DNA of 64,000 nucleotides from Bacteroidia bacterium (GTDB lineage: Bacteria > Bacteroidota > Bacteroidia > M30B66). Numbering within the stretch: position 1 is the first letter of the stretch; each line of letters opens with the position of its first letter. Position numbers and translations under genes: made by a program. Shown here in pieces: positions 48,027 to 56,003 of this stretch. The stretch is from positions 163,300-227,299 of the forward strand of contig JAGYKL010000003.1 of the NCBI GenBank assembly GCA_018401705.1, read 5' to 3'. The notes beneath the pieces were generated by a model. It had not been told where the DNA came from. It saw only the letters and a program-made list of their open reading frames with translations, and did no database searches.

Positions 48027-48247
48027 TAATCTCTAACACATTTCAAGGTTAATGAATCTGGGTTATTTGCTCTGTAATTTAACTCCTGAGCATCTAAAGT
48101 TGCTTTTCTTCCGCATATCTCAGGATAAGTGTAAGTAGTTGCACCTGTAGAGTTTAGCTCAGTTGTGCATGTCATGCATTTTCTACACGAAGAGAATGTT
48201 AAAATAATATAAAATAAAAAAAGGGGCACTAAAAGTCTGGTTATCAC
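48026..48247 (-). CDS. Small cysteine-rich lipoprotein B
   Basis: 73 residues, GTG start. The signal peptide ends TFSSC, then RKCMTCTTELNSTGATTY, EICGRKATLDAQEL and the final LKCVRD. Cysteine spacing (CxxC, then CG, then a C-terminal C four residues from the end) and length match lipoprotein A, so they are paralogues. It is the first gene of the leftward pair, behind a -7 element on the minus strand at 48284-48291. Function unknown; probably inner-leaflet outer-membrane or surface lipoprotein. Confidence 0.72.
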   Translation of the reverse strand: MITRLLVPLFLFYIILTFSSCRKCMTCTTELNSTGATTYTYPEICGRKATLDAQELNYRANNPDSLTLKCVRD

Positions 48248-48283
48248 TTCGTTGAATTTAAAATGTGTTATTCAAAAAACACT

Positions 48284-48291
48284 CAAACATA
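48284..48291 (-). promoter_or_regulatory. -7 element for the leftward lipoprotein pair
   Basis: Minus-strand TATGTTTG matches TAnnTTTG, giving a leader of about 32 nt before GTG 48247. It lies 8 bp from the -33 box of the divergent promoter, so the two pairs share a compact divergent control region. Confidence 0.45.
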
Positions 48292-48298
48292 AATAAAA

Positions 48299-48329
48299 TT
48301 TGGATTTAACGCATCATATATTACTTTTG
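48299..48329 (+). promoter_or_regulatory. Canonical promoter of small lipoprotein C
   Basis: TTTG (48299-48302), a 19-bp spacer and TACTTTTG (48322-48329) followed by C: both boxes and spacing are exact, as at rpmH. The predicted leader is about 26 nt. This suggests strong constitutive-type expression. Confidence 0.85.
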
Positions 48330-48359
48330 CCTGAGTTTTAAAACCAAAACCAATTCAAA

Positions 48360-48548
48360 ATGAAAAAAGTTCTTGTTGCTGTTGCAGTTGTAGCGTTCTT
48401 CGCTTCTTGCAAAAAAGATTACACTTGTACTTGTACAGCTTTCGGTGTTTCTACTTCTGTAGATTACAATGACCTAAGCAAATCAGAAGCTGATGATGCA
48501 GAAACTGCATGTACTGCTACTGGTATTTGTACTTGGGCTGAGAAATAA
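48360..48548 (+). CDS. Small cysteine-rich lipoprotein C
   Basis: 62 residues. MKKVLVAVAVVAFFASC gives a lipobox with Cys17. The mature part is only about 45 residues: KKDYTCTCTAFGVSTSVDYN, an acidic alanine-rich stretch SKSEADDAETA, then CTATGICTWAEK. Four cysteines beyond the lipid one. The mature part is nearly repeated as the C-terminal domain of the next gene. It has its own consensus promoter and terminator, so it is a stand-alone and probably highly expressed unit. Function unknown. Confidence 0.82.
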   Translation: MKKVLVAVAVVAFFASCKKDYTCTCTAFGVSTSVDYNDLSKSEADDAETACTATGICTWAEK

Positions 48549-48562
48549 TTCTTATCTCACAA

Positions 48563-48594
48563 AAAAAAGCTGACTTATGGTCAGCTTTTTTTTT
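48563..48594 (+). terminator. Terminator of lipoprotein C
   Basis: Stem AAAAAAGCTGAC / GTCAGCTTTTTT (48563-48574 with 48580-48591), loop TTATG, and a T tract reaching 48594. It lies 15 bp after the stop codon. Confidence 0.9.
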
Positions 48595-48794
48595 GCCTTT
48601 TTTTTCGCCACTGAATAGTTAAATGGCTTTGGCTAATTGCGACAATTGCATTGATGTTCTATTGAGGAATAGTTGTAGTCGTGTAAAAAAATGACGGAAG
48701 GATTTTAAAATAAACTATTTCGTGTCTTATTATTTATATTTTTGACTTAGGATTTAGCAAAATGCAATTCGTTTTTTACTAAAATAAAAATTAT

Positions 48795-49157
48795 ATGATT
48801 AAATCAAATTTAATATCCAATTTGGGTAAGTTTTGTCTGCTTTTGGCGTTCAGTCTTGTTACTTTAAGTAGTTGCAAACAGGAAGGCTGTACGAATGCTA
48901 AAGCTGTTAACTATAACAGTGAAGCTGATGAAGATGATGGTAGTTGCCAGATACGAGGATGCACAATTGCATCAGCCAGCAACTATGATCCACAGGCAAA
49001 TATAGACGATGGGAGTTGTTTAAGAAGTTACACCTGCACTTGCTCAGCTTTTGGAGTAGTAACAACTGTAGATTACAATAATATTGACTCAGATGAGGCT
49101 GCAGATGCCGAATCAGCTTGCACTTCAAGTGGGATTTGTACTTGGGCTGAACAATAA
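48795..49157 (+). CDS. Cysteine-rich lipoprotein D with two DDGSC repeats fused to a lipoprotein-C-like domain
   Basis: 120 residues. The signal peptide ends TLSSC (Cys27). Two copies of a roughly 20-residue repeat follow: GCTNAKAVNYNSEADEDDG then SC, and GCTIASASNYDPQANIDDG then SC. This repeat is well known in marine Bacteroidetes surface proteins. The last 45 residues, from YTCTCSAFGVVTTVDYN to GICTWAEQ, are close to the whole mature part of lipoprotein C. A possible -7 element, TATTTTTG, is at 48737-48744. Probably arose by adding repeats to a C-type gene or losing them from a D-type gene. Confidence 0.82.
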   Translation: MIKSNLISNLGKFCLLLAFSLVTLSSCKQEGCTNAKAVNYNSEADEDDGSCQIRGCTIASASNYDPQANIDDGSCLRSYTCTCSAFGVVTTVDYNNIDSDEAADAESACTSSGICTWAEQ

Positions 49158-49171
49158 AATTCTGATTTTAT

Positions 49172-49212
49172 AAAAGTAAAAAAGCTAGTCATTGATTAGC
49201 TTTTTTACTTTT
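49172..49212 (+). terminator. Terminator of lipoprotein D
   Basis: A perfect 16-bp stem AAAAGTAAAAAAGCTA / TAGCTTTTTTACTTTT (49172-49187 with 49197-49212) with a 9-nt loop, 14 bp after the stop codon. Confidence 0.9.
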
Positions 49213-49394
49213 TTCTCGTTTTTTGTGGGTATTTGTGTTCCGCATGTTTAATTCTCCATAGCGATAAATTACAAATTTGAAGACGATTTGAACTTCACTT
49301 TAGCTTTCAAATCATCCAGTTTTTACAAAATATTTCTAATAGTTTATTTGTTTGATTTACGATTAATATGAGACCTTTGGCACCTCAATAGAAA

Positions 49395-50303
49395 ATGATG
49401 AATATAATTCTTAGAATAATTGCAGCTATTGCAATGATTGCAGCAGGTTGGCTTTCAAGCAAGAATGCTGAATATATAGAATATTTAATTGTTGATGCAG
49501 GTTGGTCTGGTTGGTTTTTAAGTGCATACATAAGCAGAATTCTAACAGGTTCTCTTATTGCTTTAGGTGCTTTATTGGTTTTTCTACCGGGCAACAAAAA
49601 GTTAATCATCAATTCTTCAATTGTTTTAGCAGCTGCTTTGTTATTGCTAACTAGTATTCAGCCTTTTGTTTTAGACTTAACGCGTTGCTATATCTGTTTA
49701 TCTGAGTTTGAGAAAATAAGCAGATATCAAGGTATTTATCTTTGGGCGGCGGTACTTGCAACACTAGTTGCAGTGAAGTTTGGTTCTGCCAATGTTAAAA
49801 GTATTCTTCCAAAGTGGACTGCTTGGATACTTCTTGTTGCAGGCCTTTCAGTTCCTTTTATTCTTAATTATCCGGCTCACTGGGCTGTTTATGGTGAAGT
49901 TCCAGTGAAGGAAATTCAACGAGATTTAGAGTTAAGTAAGGTTGATACTGTTCAATTTTTGGCAGGGAATCACGAATATGATCCATCAGTATGGCAAGAA
50001 AAGCGCGTATTGATGTTAGCAAGTTTATCTTGTCCGTTTTGCAGTAGAGCGGCTTACAAATTGCACGTCATTAAAAAAGACTTGCCCGACTTTCCAGTAA
50101 CTGTTTTTCTTACTGGAGATACCATTACTTTGAAGACATTTATCCGCAGAAACCTAATGGATAATGTACCTTATCAGCTATTTAACGGACCTGCATTTAA
50201 TCAGCTCTGTGAAGGCAGAGTTCCGAGAATATATCTTGTAGATAAGGGCGTAGCAATCAAAGAAATTAATTATTGGGGCTTATTTCCTGATATTTTAGAT
50301 TAA
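49395..50303 (+). CDS. DoxX/MauE-like membrane domain fused to a thioredoxin-like domain
   Basis: Four to five hydrophobic helices in residues 1-165 (AAIAMIAAGWLSSKNAEYIE, LTGSLIALGALLVFLPG, ILLVAGLSVPFILNYPAHW) resemble the DoxX/MauE quinone-linked family. The last 110 residues are a thioredoxin-like fold with the redox pair in ASLSCPFCSRAAYKLHV near residues 212-215, and cis-Pro in RVPRIYLVD. A second Cys pair, RCYICLSEF near residue 94, lies at the membrane edge and could relay electrons. The likely role is periplasmic thiol redox; the partner is unknown. It is a single gene 238 bp after lipoprotein D; the gap holds only the terminator. Confidence 0.75.
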   Translation: MMNIILRIIAAIAMIAAGWLSSKNAEYIEYLIVDAGWSGWFLSAYISRILTGSLIALGALLVFLPGNKKLIINSSIVLAAALLLLTSIQPFVLDLTRCYICLSEFEKISRYQGIYLWAAVLATLVAVKFGSANVKSILPKWTAWILLVAGLSVPFILNYPAHWAVYGEVPVKEIQRDLELSKVDTVQFLAGNHEYDPSVWQEKRVLMLASLSCPFCSRAAYKLHVIKKDLPDFPVTVFLTGDTITLKTFIRRNLMDNVPYQLFNGPAFNQLCEGRVPRIYLVDKGVAIKEINYWGLFPDILD

Positions 50304-50337
50304 CAATTTTTTACCTTTTTTGAAGACATTGTTTAGG

Positions 50338-50345
50338 TATATTTG
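50338..50345 (+). promoter_or_regulatory. -7 element of the acyl-CoA ligase gene
   Basis: TATATTTG is an exact TAnnTTTG 26 bp before the GTG at 50372. The TTTG at 50319-50322 is only 15 bp upstream, so the -33 assignment is doubtful. Confidence 0.45.
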
Positions 50346-50371
50346 AAATCTTACTTAATAAATGAATCTTC

Positions 50372-52129
50372 GTGAAACGTATAATTGATATTCTTCCTCA
50401 TTATAAAGCAAATTATAACCGCAAAGATGTCCTGGTTTTTAAAGACAGCGGAAAGTGGAGTCCAATAAGTATTGATGAATTTATTTCCAATGCAGATCTT
50501 CTAAGCTATGGTCTTATGGCTCATGGCATTGGACCTGACGATAAAGTAGCAATCATATCATCCAACTGCCCAGAATGGAACTTTGCTGATTTCGCCATAG
50601 CACAAATTGGTGCTGTTAGCGTACCGGTTTATCCAACTATGTCAGCTTCAGATACTGAGTTTATCTTGAATGACGCAGGAGTTAAAATCGCATTTGTTCT
50701 TGATGAAGAATTGTTTGATAAAATTGAGTCTATTAAATCTAATTGTCCTGAACTATTTGGAATTTATTCATTTAAAAAACTTTCAGGAAGGTCTCATTGG
50801 ACTGATTTGCGTGAAGAAGGGGCTTCAGCACCACAAAAAGATAAACTAGATGCTTATAAGGCTGATGTGAAGCCCGATCAAATGTTGACACTTATCTATA
50901 CTTCAGGCACTACAGGAACTCCCAAGGGAGTAATGCTTTCACATAATAATCTTATTACAAATGTAATTGCTGCTGGTGAAGTTTGTCCGGTAAATAATAA
51001 TCATAAAGTTTTAAGCTTTCTACCCTTGTCACATATTTTTGAACGAATGCTCGTTTACTTGTATTTGTATGTTGGTGCTGGCGTTTATTATGCTGAAAGT
51101 CTCGAAACAATTGGTGAAAATTTAAAGGAGGTTAAACCTTTTGCTTTTTCAACAGTGCCTCGTTTACTAGAAAAGGTTTATGATAAAATTGTTGCAAAGG
51201 GAAATGAACTAACAGGAATTAAAAGATCATTATTCTTTTGGGCACTGGAACTTGGGCATAAATTTGAATTAGATGGCGCTAATGGATGGTGGTATGAATT
51301 TCAATTGAGTTTAGCCAATAAGTTGATATTTAGTAAGTGGCGTGAAGCTTTGGGTGGTGAAGTTGGTGTTATTGTATCTGGATCTGCAGCTTTGCAACCT
51401 AGATTGGCAAGGGTTTTTACTGCTGCAAAAATTAACGTATTAGAAGGTTACGGCTTAACTGAAACATCACCAGTAATTACAGTTAACAGACTCGATAAAG
51501 GAATGCGCAAGTTTGGCTCTGTTGGTCCTCCGATACGTGATGTGGAAGTCAAAATTGCCCCAGATGGCGAAGTGTTGTGCAAAGGCCCCAATGTGATGCT
51601 GGGATATTATAAACGTCAGGATTTTACCGATGAAGTTTTGAAAGACGGCTGGCTTCATACGGGAGATATAGGGGAGATGGACGGGCCACTTCTAAAAATT
51701 ACCGATAGAAAGAAAGAGATTTTCAAAACTTCCGGAGGGAAATACATTGCTCCGCAAATCATGGAAAATAAGTTCAAAGAATCTATTTACATCGAACAAA
51801 TCATGGTAGTCGGAGAGAATCAGAAGCATCCTTCGGCGCTTATTGTACCAAGTTTTGATGCAGTTAAAGAATGGGCAAAGCAAAAGGGGAAATCCTATAG
51901 TTCAAATGTAGAATTATGCAATAGTTCTGATGTTCAGGCTTTGATACAAAGTGAGGTTGATAAATTAAATGCTGGGTTTGGTCATTATGAAATGATTAAG
52001 AAATTCTGTTTAATGCCAGCCGAATGGTCTGTGGCAACCGGTGAACTAACTCCGAAGTTGTCGCTCAAACGTAGAGTAATTCAGGAAAAATTCAATAATA
52101 ATATTGAGGCATTCTATAGGAATGCTTAG
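50372..52129 (+). CDS. Long-chain acyl-CoA synthetase (AMP-forming)
   Basis: ANL-superfamily ligase activating fatty acids to acyl-CoA. The P-loop motif LIYTSGTTGTPKGVMLSH lies near residue 175. EGYGLTETSPVITVNRL, GWLHTGDIGEM and KEIFKTSGGKYIAP are the A5, A7 and A10-like motifs of the FadD15/ACSL group. 585 residues, GTG start 12 residues before the conserved core. It ends exactly one base before the convergent kup gene. Relation to the AlkB-like enzyme 5 kb away is only suggestive. Confidence 0.93.
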   Translation: MKRIIDILPHYKANYNRKDVLVFKDSGKWSPISIDEFISNADLLSYGLMAHGIGPDDKVAIISSNCPEWNFADFAIAQIGAVSVPVYPTMSASDTEFILNDAGVKIAFVLDEELFDKIESIKSNCPELFGIYSFKKLSGRSHWTDLREEGASAPQKDKLDAYKADVKPDQMLTLIYTSGTTGTPKGVMLSHNNLITNVIAAGEVCPVNNNHKVLSFLPLSHIFERMLVYLYLYVGAGVYYAESLETIGENLKEVKPFAFSTVPRLLEKVYDKIVAKGNELTGIKRSLFFWALELGHKFELDGANGWWYEFQLSLANKLIFSKWREALGGEVGVIVSGSAALQPRLARVFTAAKINVLEGYGLTETSPVITVNRLDKGMRKFGSVGPPIRDVEVKIAPDGEVLCKGPNVMLGYYKRQDFTDEVLKDGWLHTGDIGEMDGPLLKITDRKKEIFKTSGGKYIAPQIMENKFKESIYIEQIMVVGENQKHPSALIVPSFDAVKEWAKQKGKSYSSNVELCNSSDVQALIQSEVDKLNAGFGHYEMIKKFCLMPAEWSVATGELTPKLSLKRRVIQEKFNNNIEAFYRNA

Positions 52130-54094
52130 TCATTCAACTCGCTTTAAATGAATCTCCCTAACGGGGGAAATAATTAATGGTACTTTTTCTACATGAACAG
52201 AACTTGTATCAAGCCCAAATGCGTTTTCTTCTGAAAGGCTCATGCTTTTCAAGAGAAAATAAATGTCTAAAACAATTTTCTCATAAAATGGCAGATCGTT
52301 TTCATTAGAAAGAAACTTCTCCAAAACGATAAATCGGAAGTCCCCAATTACCTGATTCCGGTTTAGTGAGTCGTATCGTGAAACGATATCTACCTCCTTG
52401 CATTTCACTAAGTCCTGTACAACTTTTCTGAACATTAGATTGATTTTTGGAGCGATTCTGAACCCTAAGAAAAAGTCAATTCTAATAACAGCATCATGTG
52501 TGATTTCTGTTACCTTATATTCCATTCTATAAGGTTCATCAACAACATCAACATGCAAAAACCAATAGATATCTGCCCGTTTGGGCTGTTTTTGAAGAAT
52601 AGAATAAATAATTTTGGATTCAACCTGATCATCATAGTTGGCGCTCGTTAGAAACACTAAATGTGTTGAGTACTTAGGAATACTTAAGTCTTTTTTAAGC
52701 TCACATATCAAATCCAGATAATCTGTTAAACGCACAAACTCTACGTAGCTGTTCCGTATTTTTCTTGCATCATACCAAGCCCACATTATTAAAGCTATTA
52801 AAGTTGCAATCACTAAAGATATCCAACCTCCCTCAGGGATTTTCTCAAGATTTGCAGTGAAGAAAGATAATTCTACAATCGAATAAACTGCTATAAATGC
52901 AGCAATAACAAGGCGACTGTATCTCTTCAAAAACATATAAAAGACTAACAAGGTTGAAGACATTAGCATACCTATAATAATGGTCATACCGTAAGCAGCT
53001 TCCATTCGACTGGAATTTTGAAAATATAGCACGATGGCGGAGCAGCCGAAAAATAGAAGCCAATTAATAGAGGGTATGTATAATTGACCTTTCAGGTCGG
53101 ATGGATATGAGATTCTAACTTTTGGCCAAAGGTTTAGACGTATTGCTTCGTTTATTAAAGTAAATGAACCAGAGATTAGAGCTTGGCTAGCAACAACAGT
53201 AGCAACTGTTGCAACGATAAAACCAAAGATGAAAAACCACTCAGGCATCATTTCATAAAATGGATTATTCCCCTGCAGAAAGCCATTCTCTGACTTTAAA
53301 AGCCAGGCTGCTTGCCCGAAATAATTGAGAAGTAATGCACTTTTAACAATTACCCAAGTTGTTCTAATGTTCTTTCTGCCGCAGTGTCCTAAGTCTGAAT
53401 ATAAAGCTTCAGCTCCCGTTGTGCATAAAAATACAGCTCCAAGGATCAAGAAACCTTTAGGATAATTTATAAGCAGGTTGTATGCATAAGCTGGATTTAT
53501 TGCCTTAAGAACTGATGCGTCATCAACTATTTGGTTAATGCCTAGTATGGCAAGCATGCTAAACCAAATTAGCATTACAGGTCCGAAGAATTTGCCAATA
53601 AATTTTGTCCCGAATTGTTGCAGCGCAAAGAGGCCAAAAAGAATCCCTAAAATTATTGGTATAGTATTTATTGAAGGGTAGCGCTCAGTAAGTCCTTCAA
53701 TAGCAGAAGAAACAGAAATAGCTGGTGTTATTATGCCTTCTCCTAACAAGGCCGCACCTCCAATTATTGCAGGTAAAAGCAGCCATTTTACCTTAGTTCG
53801 TTTAACCAAAGCATACAAAGCAAAAATACCTCCTTCGCCTTTATTATCAGCCCTTAAGGTTAATACTATATATTTAATTGTGGTTTGAAGGGTGAGTGTC
53901 CAGAAAATGCAAGAAACACCCCCAAGAACTAAGTCGCTGGTTATGAGTCTATCGCTCACTATTGCCTTCATAACATACAAAGGTGAAGTGCCTATATCGC
54001 CATAAATGATGCCAAGTGTAATTATTAATCCAGCAATTGAAATTTTATTTAACTGCTCGTGTGGGTGGTTTTGCTCTCTCATCTCTGTTTGCAA
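52130..54094 (-). CDS. kup: Kup-type potassium transporter
   Basis: K+/H+ symporter of 654 residues. The N-terminal signature LGIIYGDIGTSPLYVM is followed by about twelve membrane helices: LGEGIITPAISVSSAIEGL, GAVFLCTTGAEALYSDLGH and ATVATVVASQALISG are Kup hallmarks. A C-terminal cytosolic region from about residue 445 ends with SVHVEKVPLIIS. It is a single leftward gene with no space between its stop and that of the acyl-CoA ligase gene. The upstream region carries an inverted TCAATGTTAA pair. Confidence 0.95.
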   Translation of the reverse strand: MQTEMREQNHPHEQLNKISIAGLIITLGIIYGDIGTSPLYVMKAIVSDRLITSDLVLGGVSCIFWTLTLQTTIKYIVLTLRADNKGEGGIFALYALVKRTKVKWLLLPAIIGGAALLGEGIITPAISVSSAIEGLTERYPSINTIPIILGILFGLFALQQFGTKFIGKFFGPVMLIWFSMLAILGINQIVDDASVLKAINPAYAYNLLINYPKGFLILGAVFLCTTGAEALYSDLGHCGRKNIRTTWVIVKSALLLNYFGQAAWLLKSENGFLQGNNPFYEMMPEWFFIFGFIVATVATVVASQALISGSFTLINEAIRLNLWPKVRISYPSDLKGQLYIPSINWLLFFGCSAIVLYFQNSSRMEAAYGMTIIIGMLMSSTLLVFYMFLKRYSRLVIAAFIAVYSIVELSFFTANLEKIPEGGWISLVIATLIALIMWAWYDARKIRNSYVEFVRLTDYLDLICELKKDLSIPKYSTHLVFLTSANYDDQVESKIIYSILQKQPKRADIYWFLHVDVVDEPYRMEYKVTEITHDAVIRIDFFLGFRIAPKINLMFRKVVQDLVKCKEVDIVSRYDSLNRNQVIGDFRFIVLEKFLSNENDLPFYEKIVLDIYFLLKSMSLSEENAFGLDTSSVHVEKVPLIISPVREIHLKRVE

Positions 54095-54407
54095 CAGAAA
54101 TGAAAATCTGTTGCGCCATCATATTGGATCAAGTGCTTGAATTAAAGAACAAAAATAAAAGTTTGTTCTATTAGACGACCTTCTTTTCTTTCTTTTTGAT
54201 AATGATAGTAATATTCACTTAACATTGAGTTGTTTTTGTTTAATGTAACTAAAATGTTAATCGGCATAAAATGAACAAAATCAATGTATTGCGTATTTAT
54301 TTTTATTCAATGTTAATTTAATGTTATGCGAATGTAAATGGAAACTAAATTATTTTGTAACTTTGCGTTAATAAAGGAAGTTAAATAAGAGAGTTAAAAC
54401 CGAGCAT
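54095..54407. other. 313-bp divergent intergenic region between kup and the MORN gene with repeated AATGTTA motifs
   Basis: No gene is visible. It is very AT-rich. The decamer TCAATGTTAA occurs in inverted orientation at 54219-54228 (minus) and 54307-54316 (plus), with partial copies at 54251-54260 (AAAATGTTAA), 54281-54288 (TCAATGTA) and 54318-54326 (TTAATGTTA). This may be operator DNA for kup, the MORN gene or both. Confidence 0.4.
54358..54365 (+). promoter_or_regulatory. -7 element of the MORN-repeat gene
   Basis: TAACTTTG followed by C is an exact TAnnTTTG, 42 bp before ATG 54408. No -33 TTTG at 19-21 bp. Confidence 0.5.
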
Positions 54408-54809
54408 ATGAAAAATTTATTTGTTATAGCGATGATGAGCATTTCTTTATCCTTGTTTTCACAAGAGAAAGAGTTACGCACATTTTACGATAATGGATCG
54501 GTTAAGAGTGAATACGTTTATTCAAACGCCGATAATTATAAGGTTACCAATTTCTATCTTAATGGTAAGATTAAGGAAATTGGTGAATTTGCCAATGGAA
54601 AAATGCATGGGGCGTGGGTTTCATTTAATGAAAATGGAGCTAAAACAGGCGAGGCTTTTTACGCACAAGGAAAGAAGCAAGGAGTGTGGAAGATGTATGA
54701 TTCTGAAGGTAATATGAGATTTTCTATTAATTATGACAATGGTAAAATGCTTACTGCAACAAGTTTTGATTCTGCAGGAAAACTCGTTGCTGAAACTCAT
54801 TCAAGATAA
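54408..54809 (+). CDS. Secreted MORN-repeat protein (YwqK-like)
   Basis: Signal peptide of about 18 residues (MISISLSLFSQ region), then four to five MORN_2-type strands: TFYDNGSVKSEYVYS, NFYLNGKIKEIGEFANGK, FNENGAKTGEAFYAQGKK, MYDSEGNMRFSINYDNGK. 133 residues. YwqK-like proteins are sometimes labelled antitoxins, but secretion and lack of a partner argue against that here. It ends in a strong terminator. Confidence 0.85.
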   Translation: MKNLFVIAMMSISLSLFSQEKELRTFYDNGSVKSEYVYSNADNYKVTNFYLNGKIKEIGEFANGKMHGAWVSFNENGAKTGEAFYAQGKKQGVWKMYDSEGNMRFSINYDNGKMLTATSFDSAGKLVAETHSR

Positions 54810-54839
54810 ATAAAATTCAATACCAATTGGGTTTATTGG

Positions 54840-54868
54840 CGCCCCTGAGAAAACTCAGGGGCGTTTTT
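54840..54868 (+). terminator. Terminator after the MORN-repeat gene
   Basis: GC-rich stem CGCCCCTGAG / CTCAGGGGCG (54840-54849 with 54854-54863), AAAA loop and five T residues, 30 bp after the stop codon. Confidence 0.92.
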
Positions 54869-54902
54869 GTTTTACAAAACTTCATTCGCCCAAGCTTATT
54901 TC

Positions 54903-54910
54903 TACCTTTG
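54903..54910 (+). promoter_or_regulatory. -7 element of the serC-serA operon
   Basis: TACCTTTG followed by C is an exact TAnnTTTG, 26 bp before the serC ATG, with no clear -33 box. Confidence 0.55.
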
Positions 54911-54936
54911 CCTTTAGAAAATAATTAGCAAATTAT

Positions 54937-56001
54937 ATGAAACTTCATAATTTTAGTGCAGGACCGGGTATACTCCCTAAGGAGGTTCTTGAGAAAGCTG
55001 CTCAAGCTTGTTTAGATTTTAATGGTAGTGGACTTTCTATTCTAGAAGTCTCACACAGAGGGAAAAACATAATTGAAGTATTTGACAAAGCTTCGGCTTT
55101 GGTAAAAAAACTTTTGAAGCTAGACGATTCTTATGATGTTTTATTTCTTCAGGGTGGAGCTAGTACTCAATTTGCTATGGTTCCTGCAAACTTTTTAGGG
55201 AAAAAAGCTGCATATTTAAATACTGGCGTTTGGGCCAAAAAGGCAATTAAAGAAGCGCGCCTTTATGGTGAAGTAGATGTGATTGCAAGTTCTGAGGACA
55301 AGAACTTTTCGTATTTGCCAAAAACATTTGATGTGCCAAGTAATGTCGATTATTTTCATTTCACATCAAACAATACAATATATGGTACACAAATGAGGAA
55401 TTTCCCTGAAGCCAGTGTTCCTTTAATGTGCGATATGTCGTCTGATATTTTTTCTCATGAGTTTGATGCTTCAAAGTTTTCCTTAATTTATGCAGGTGCT
55501 CAGAAAAACATGGGACCTGCAGGGTCTACCATGGTTATCATTAAAAAAGAACTTCTTGATAAACAGGTAAGAACACTACCTTCTATGCAGAGTTATAAGA
55601 TTCATGCTGATGCTGAATCTATGTTTAACACTCCTCCCGTATTCGCAGTTTATGTTTCTATGCTAACTCTTGAATGGTTAGACAATAACGGTGGTGTGGC
55701 TTGGGCTGAGAAAAGGAATCAAGCAAAAGCAGATTTGTTTTATAGCGAATTAGATAGAAATTCTCAATTCGTTGGAACAGTTGATAAAGCTGACCGCTCT
55801 TTTATGAATGCCAATTTTATAATGAGTGATTCTTCAAAAGAGGAGGCATTTAAACAGATGTTAAAGGAAGCTGGTATTAGCGGCATGAATGGCCATAGGT
55901 CTGTTGGAGGATTTAGGGCTTCAATGTATAATGCTTTAGACATTACAAGTGTTGAAGCCTTAGTTGATGTAATGCAAAATTTCGAAAAATTAAATGCTTA
56001 A
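54937..56001 (+). CDS. serC: Phosphoserine aminotransferase
   Basis: PLP enzyme making phosphoserine from phosphohydroxypyruvate; the same enzyme also serves vitamin B6 synthesis in bacteria that use the DXP-dependent route. NFSAGPGILPKEVLEKA, the substrate segment VSHRGKNIIEV, LFLQGGASTQFAM, and the PLP lysine in IYAGAQKNMGPAGST near residue 190 identify it. 354 residues is typical. Translation of serA begins 2 bp after its stop. Confidence 0.96.
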   Translation: MKLHNFSAGPGILPKEVLEKAAQACLDFNGSGLSILEVSHRGKNIIEVFDKASALVKKLLKLDDSYDVLFLQGGASTQFAMVPANFLGKKAAYLNTGVWAKKAIKEARLYGEVDVIASSEDKNFSYLPKTFDVPSNVDYFHFTSNNTIYGTQMRNFPEASVPLMCDMSSDIFSHEFDASKFSLIYAGAQKNMGPAGSTMVIIKKELLDKQVRTLPSMQSYKIHADAESMFNTPPVFAVYVSMLTLEWLDNNGGVAWAEKRNQAKADLFYSELDRNSQFVGTVDKADRSFMNANFIMSDSSKEEAFKQMLKEAGISGMNGHRSVGGFRASMYNALDITSVEALVDVMQNFEKLNA

Positions 56002-56003
56002 TT

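Noticed and set aside
54408..54809. MORN/YwqK gene as an antitoxin of a toxin-antitoxin pair
   Set aside because: It has a signal peptide, its own promoter and terminator, and no adjacent toxin.
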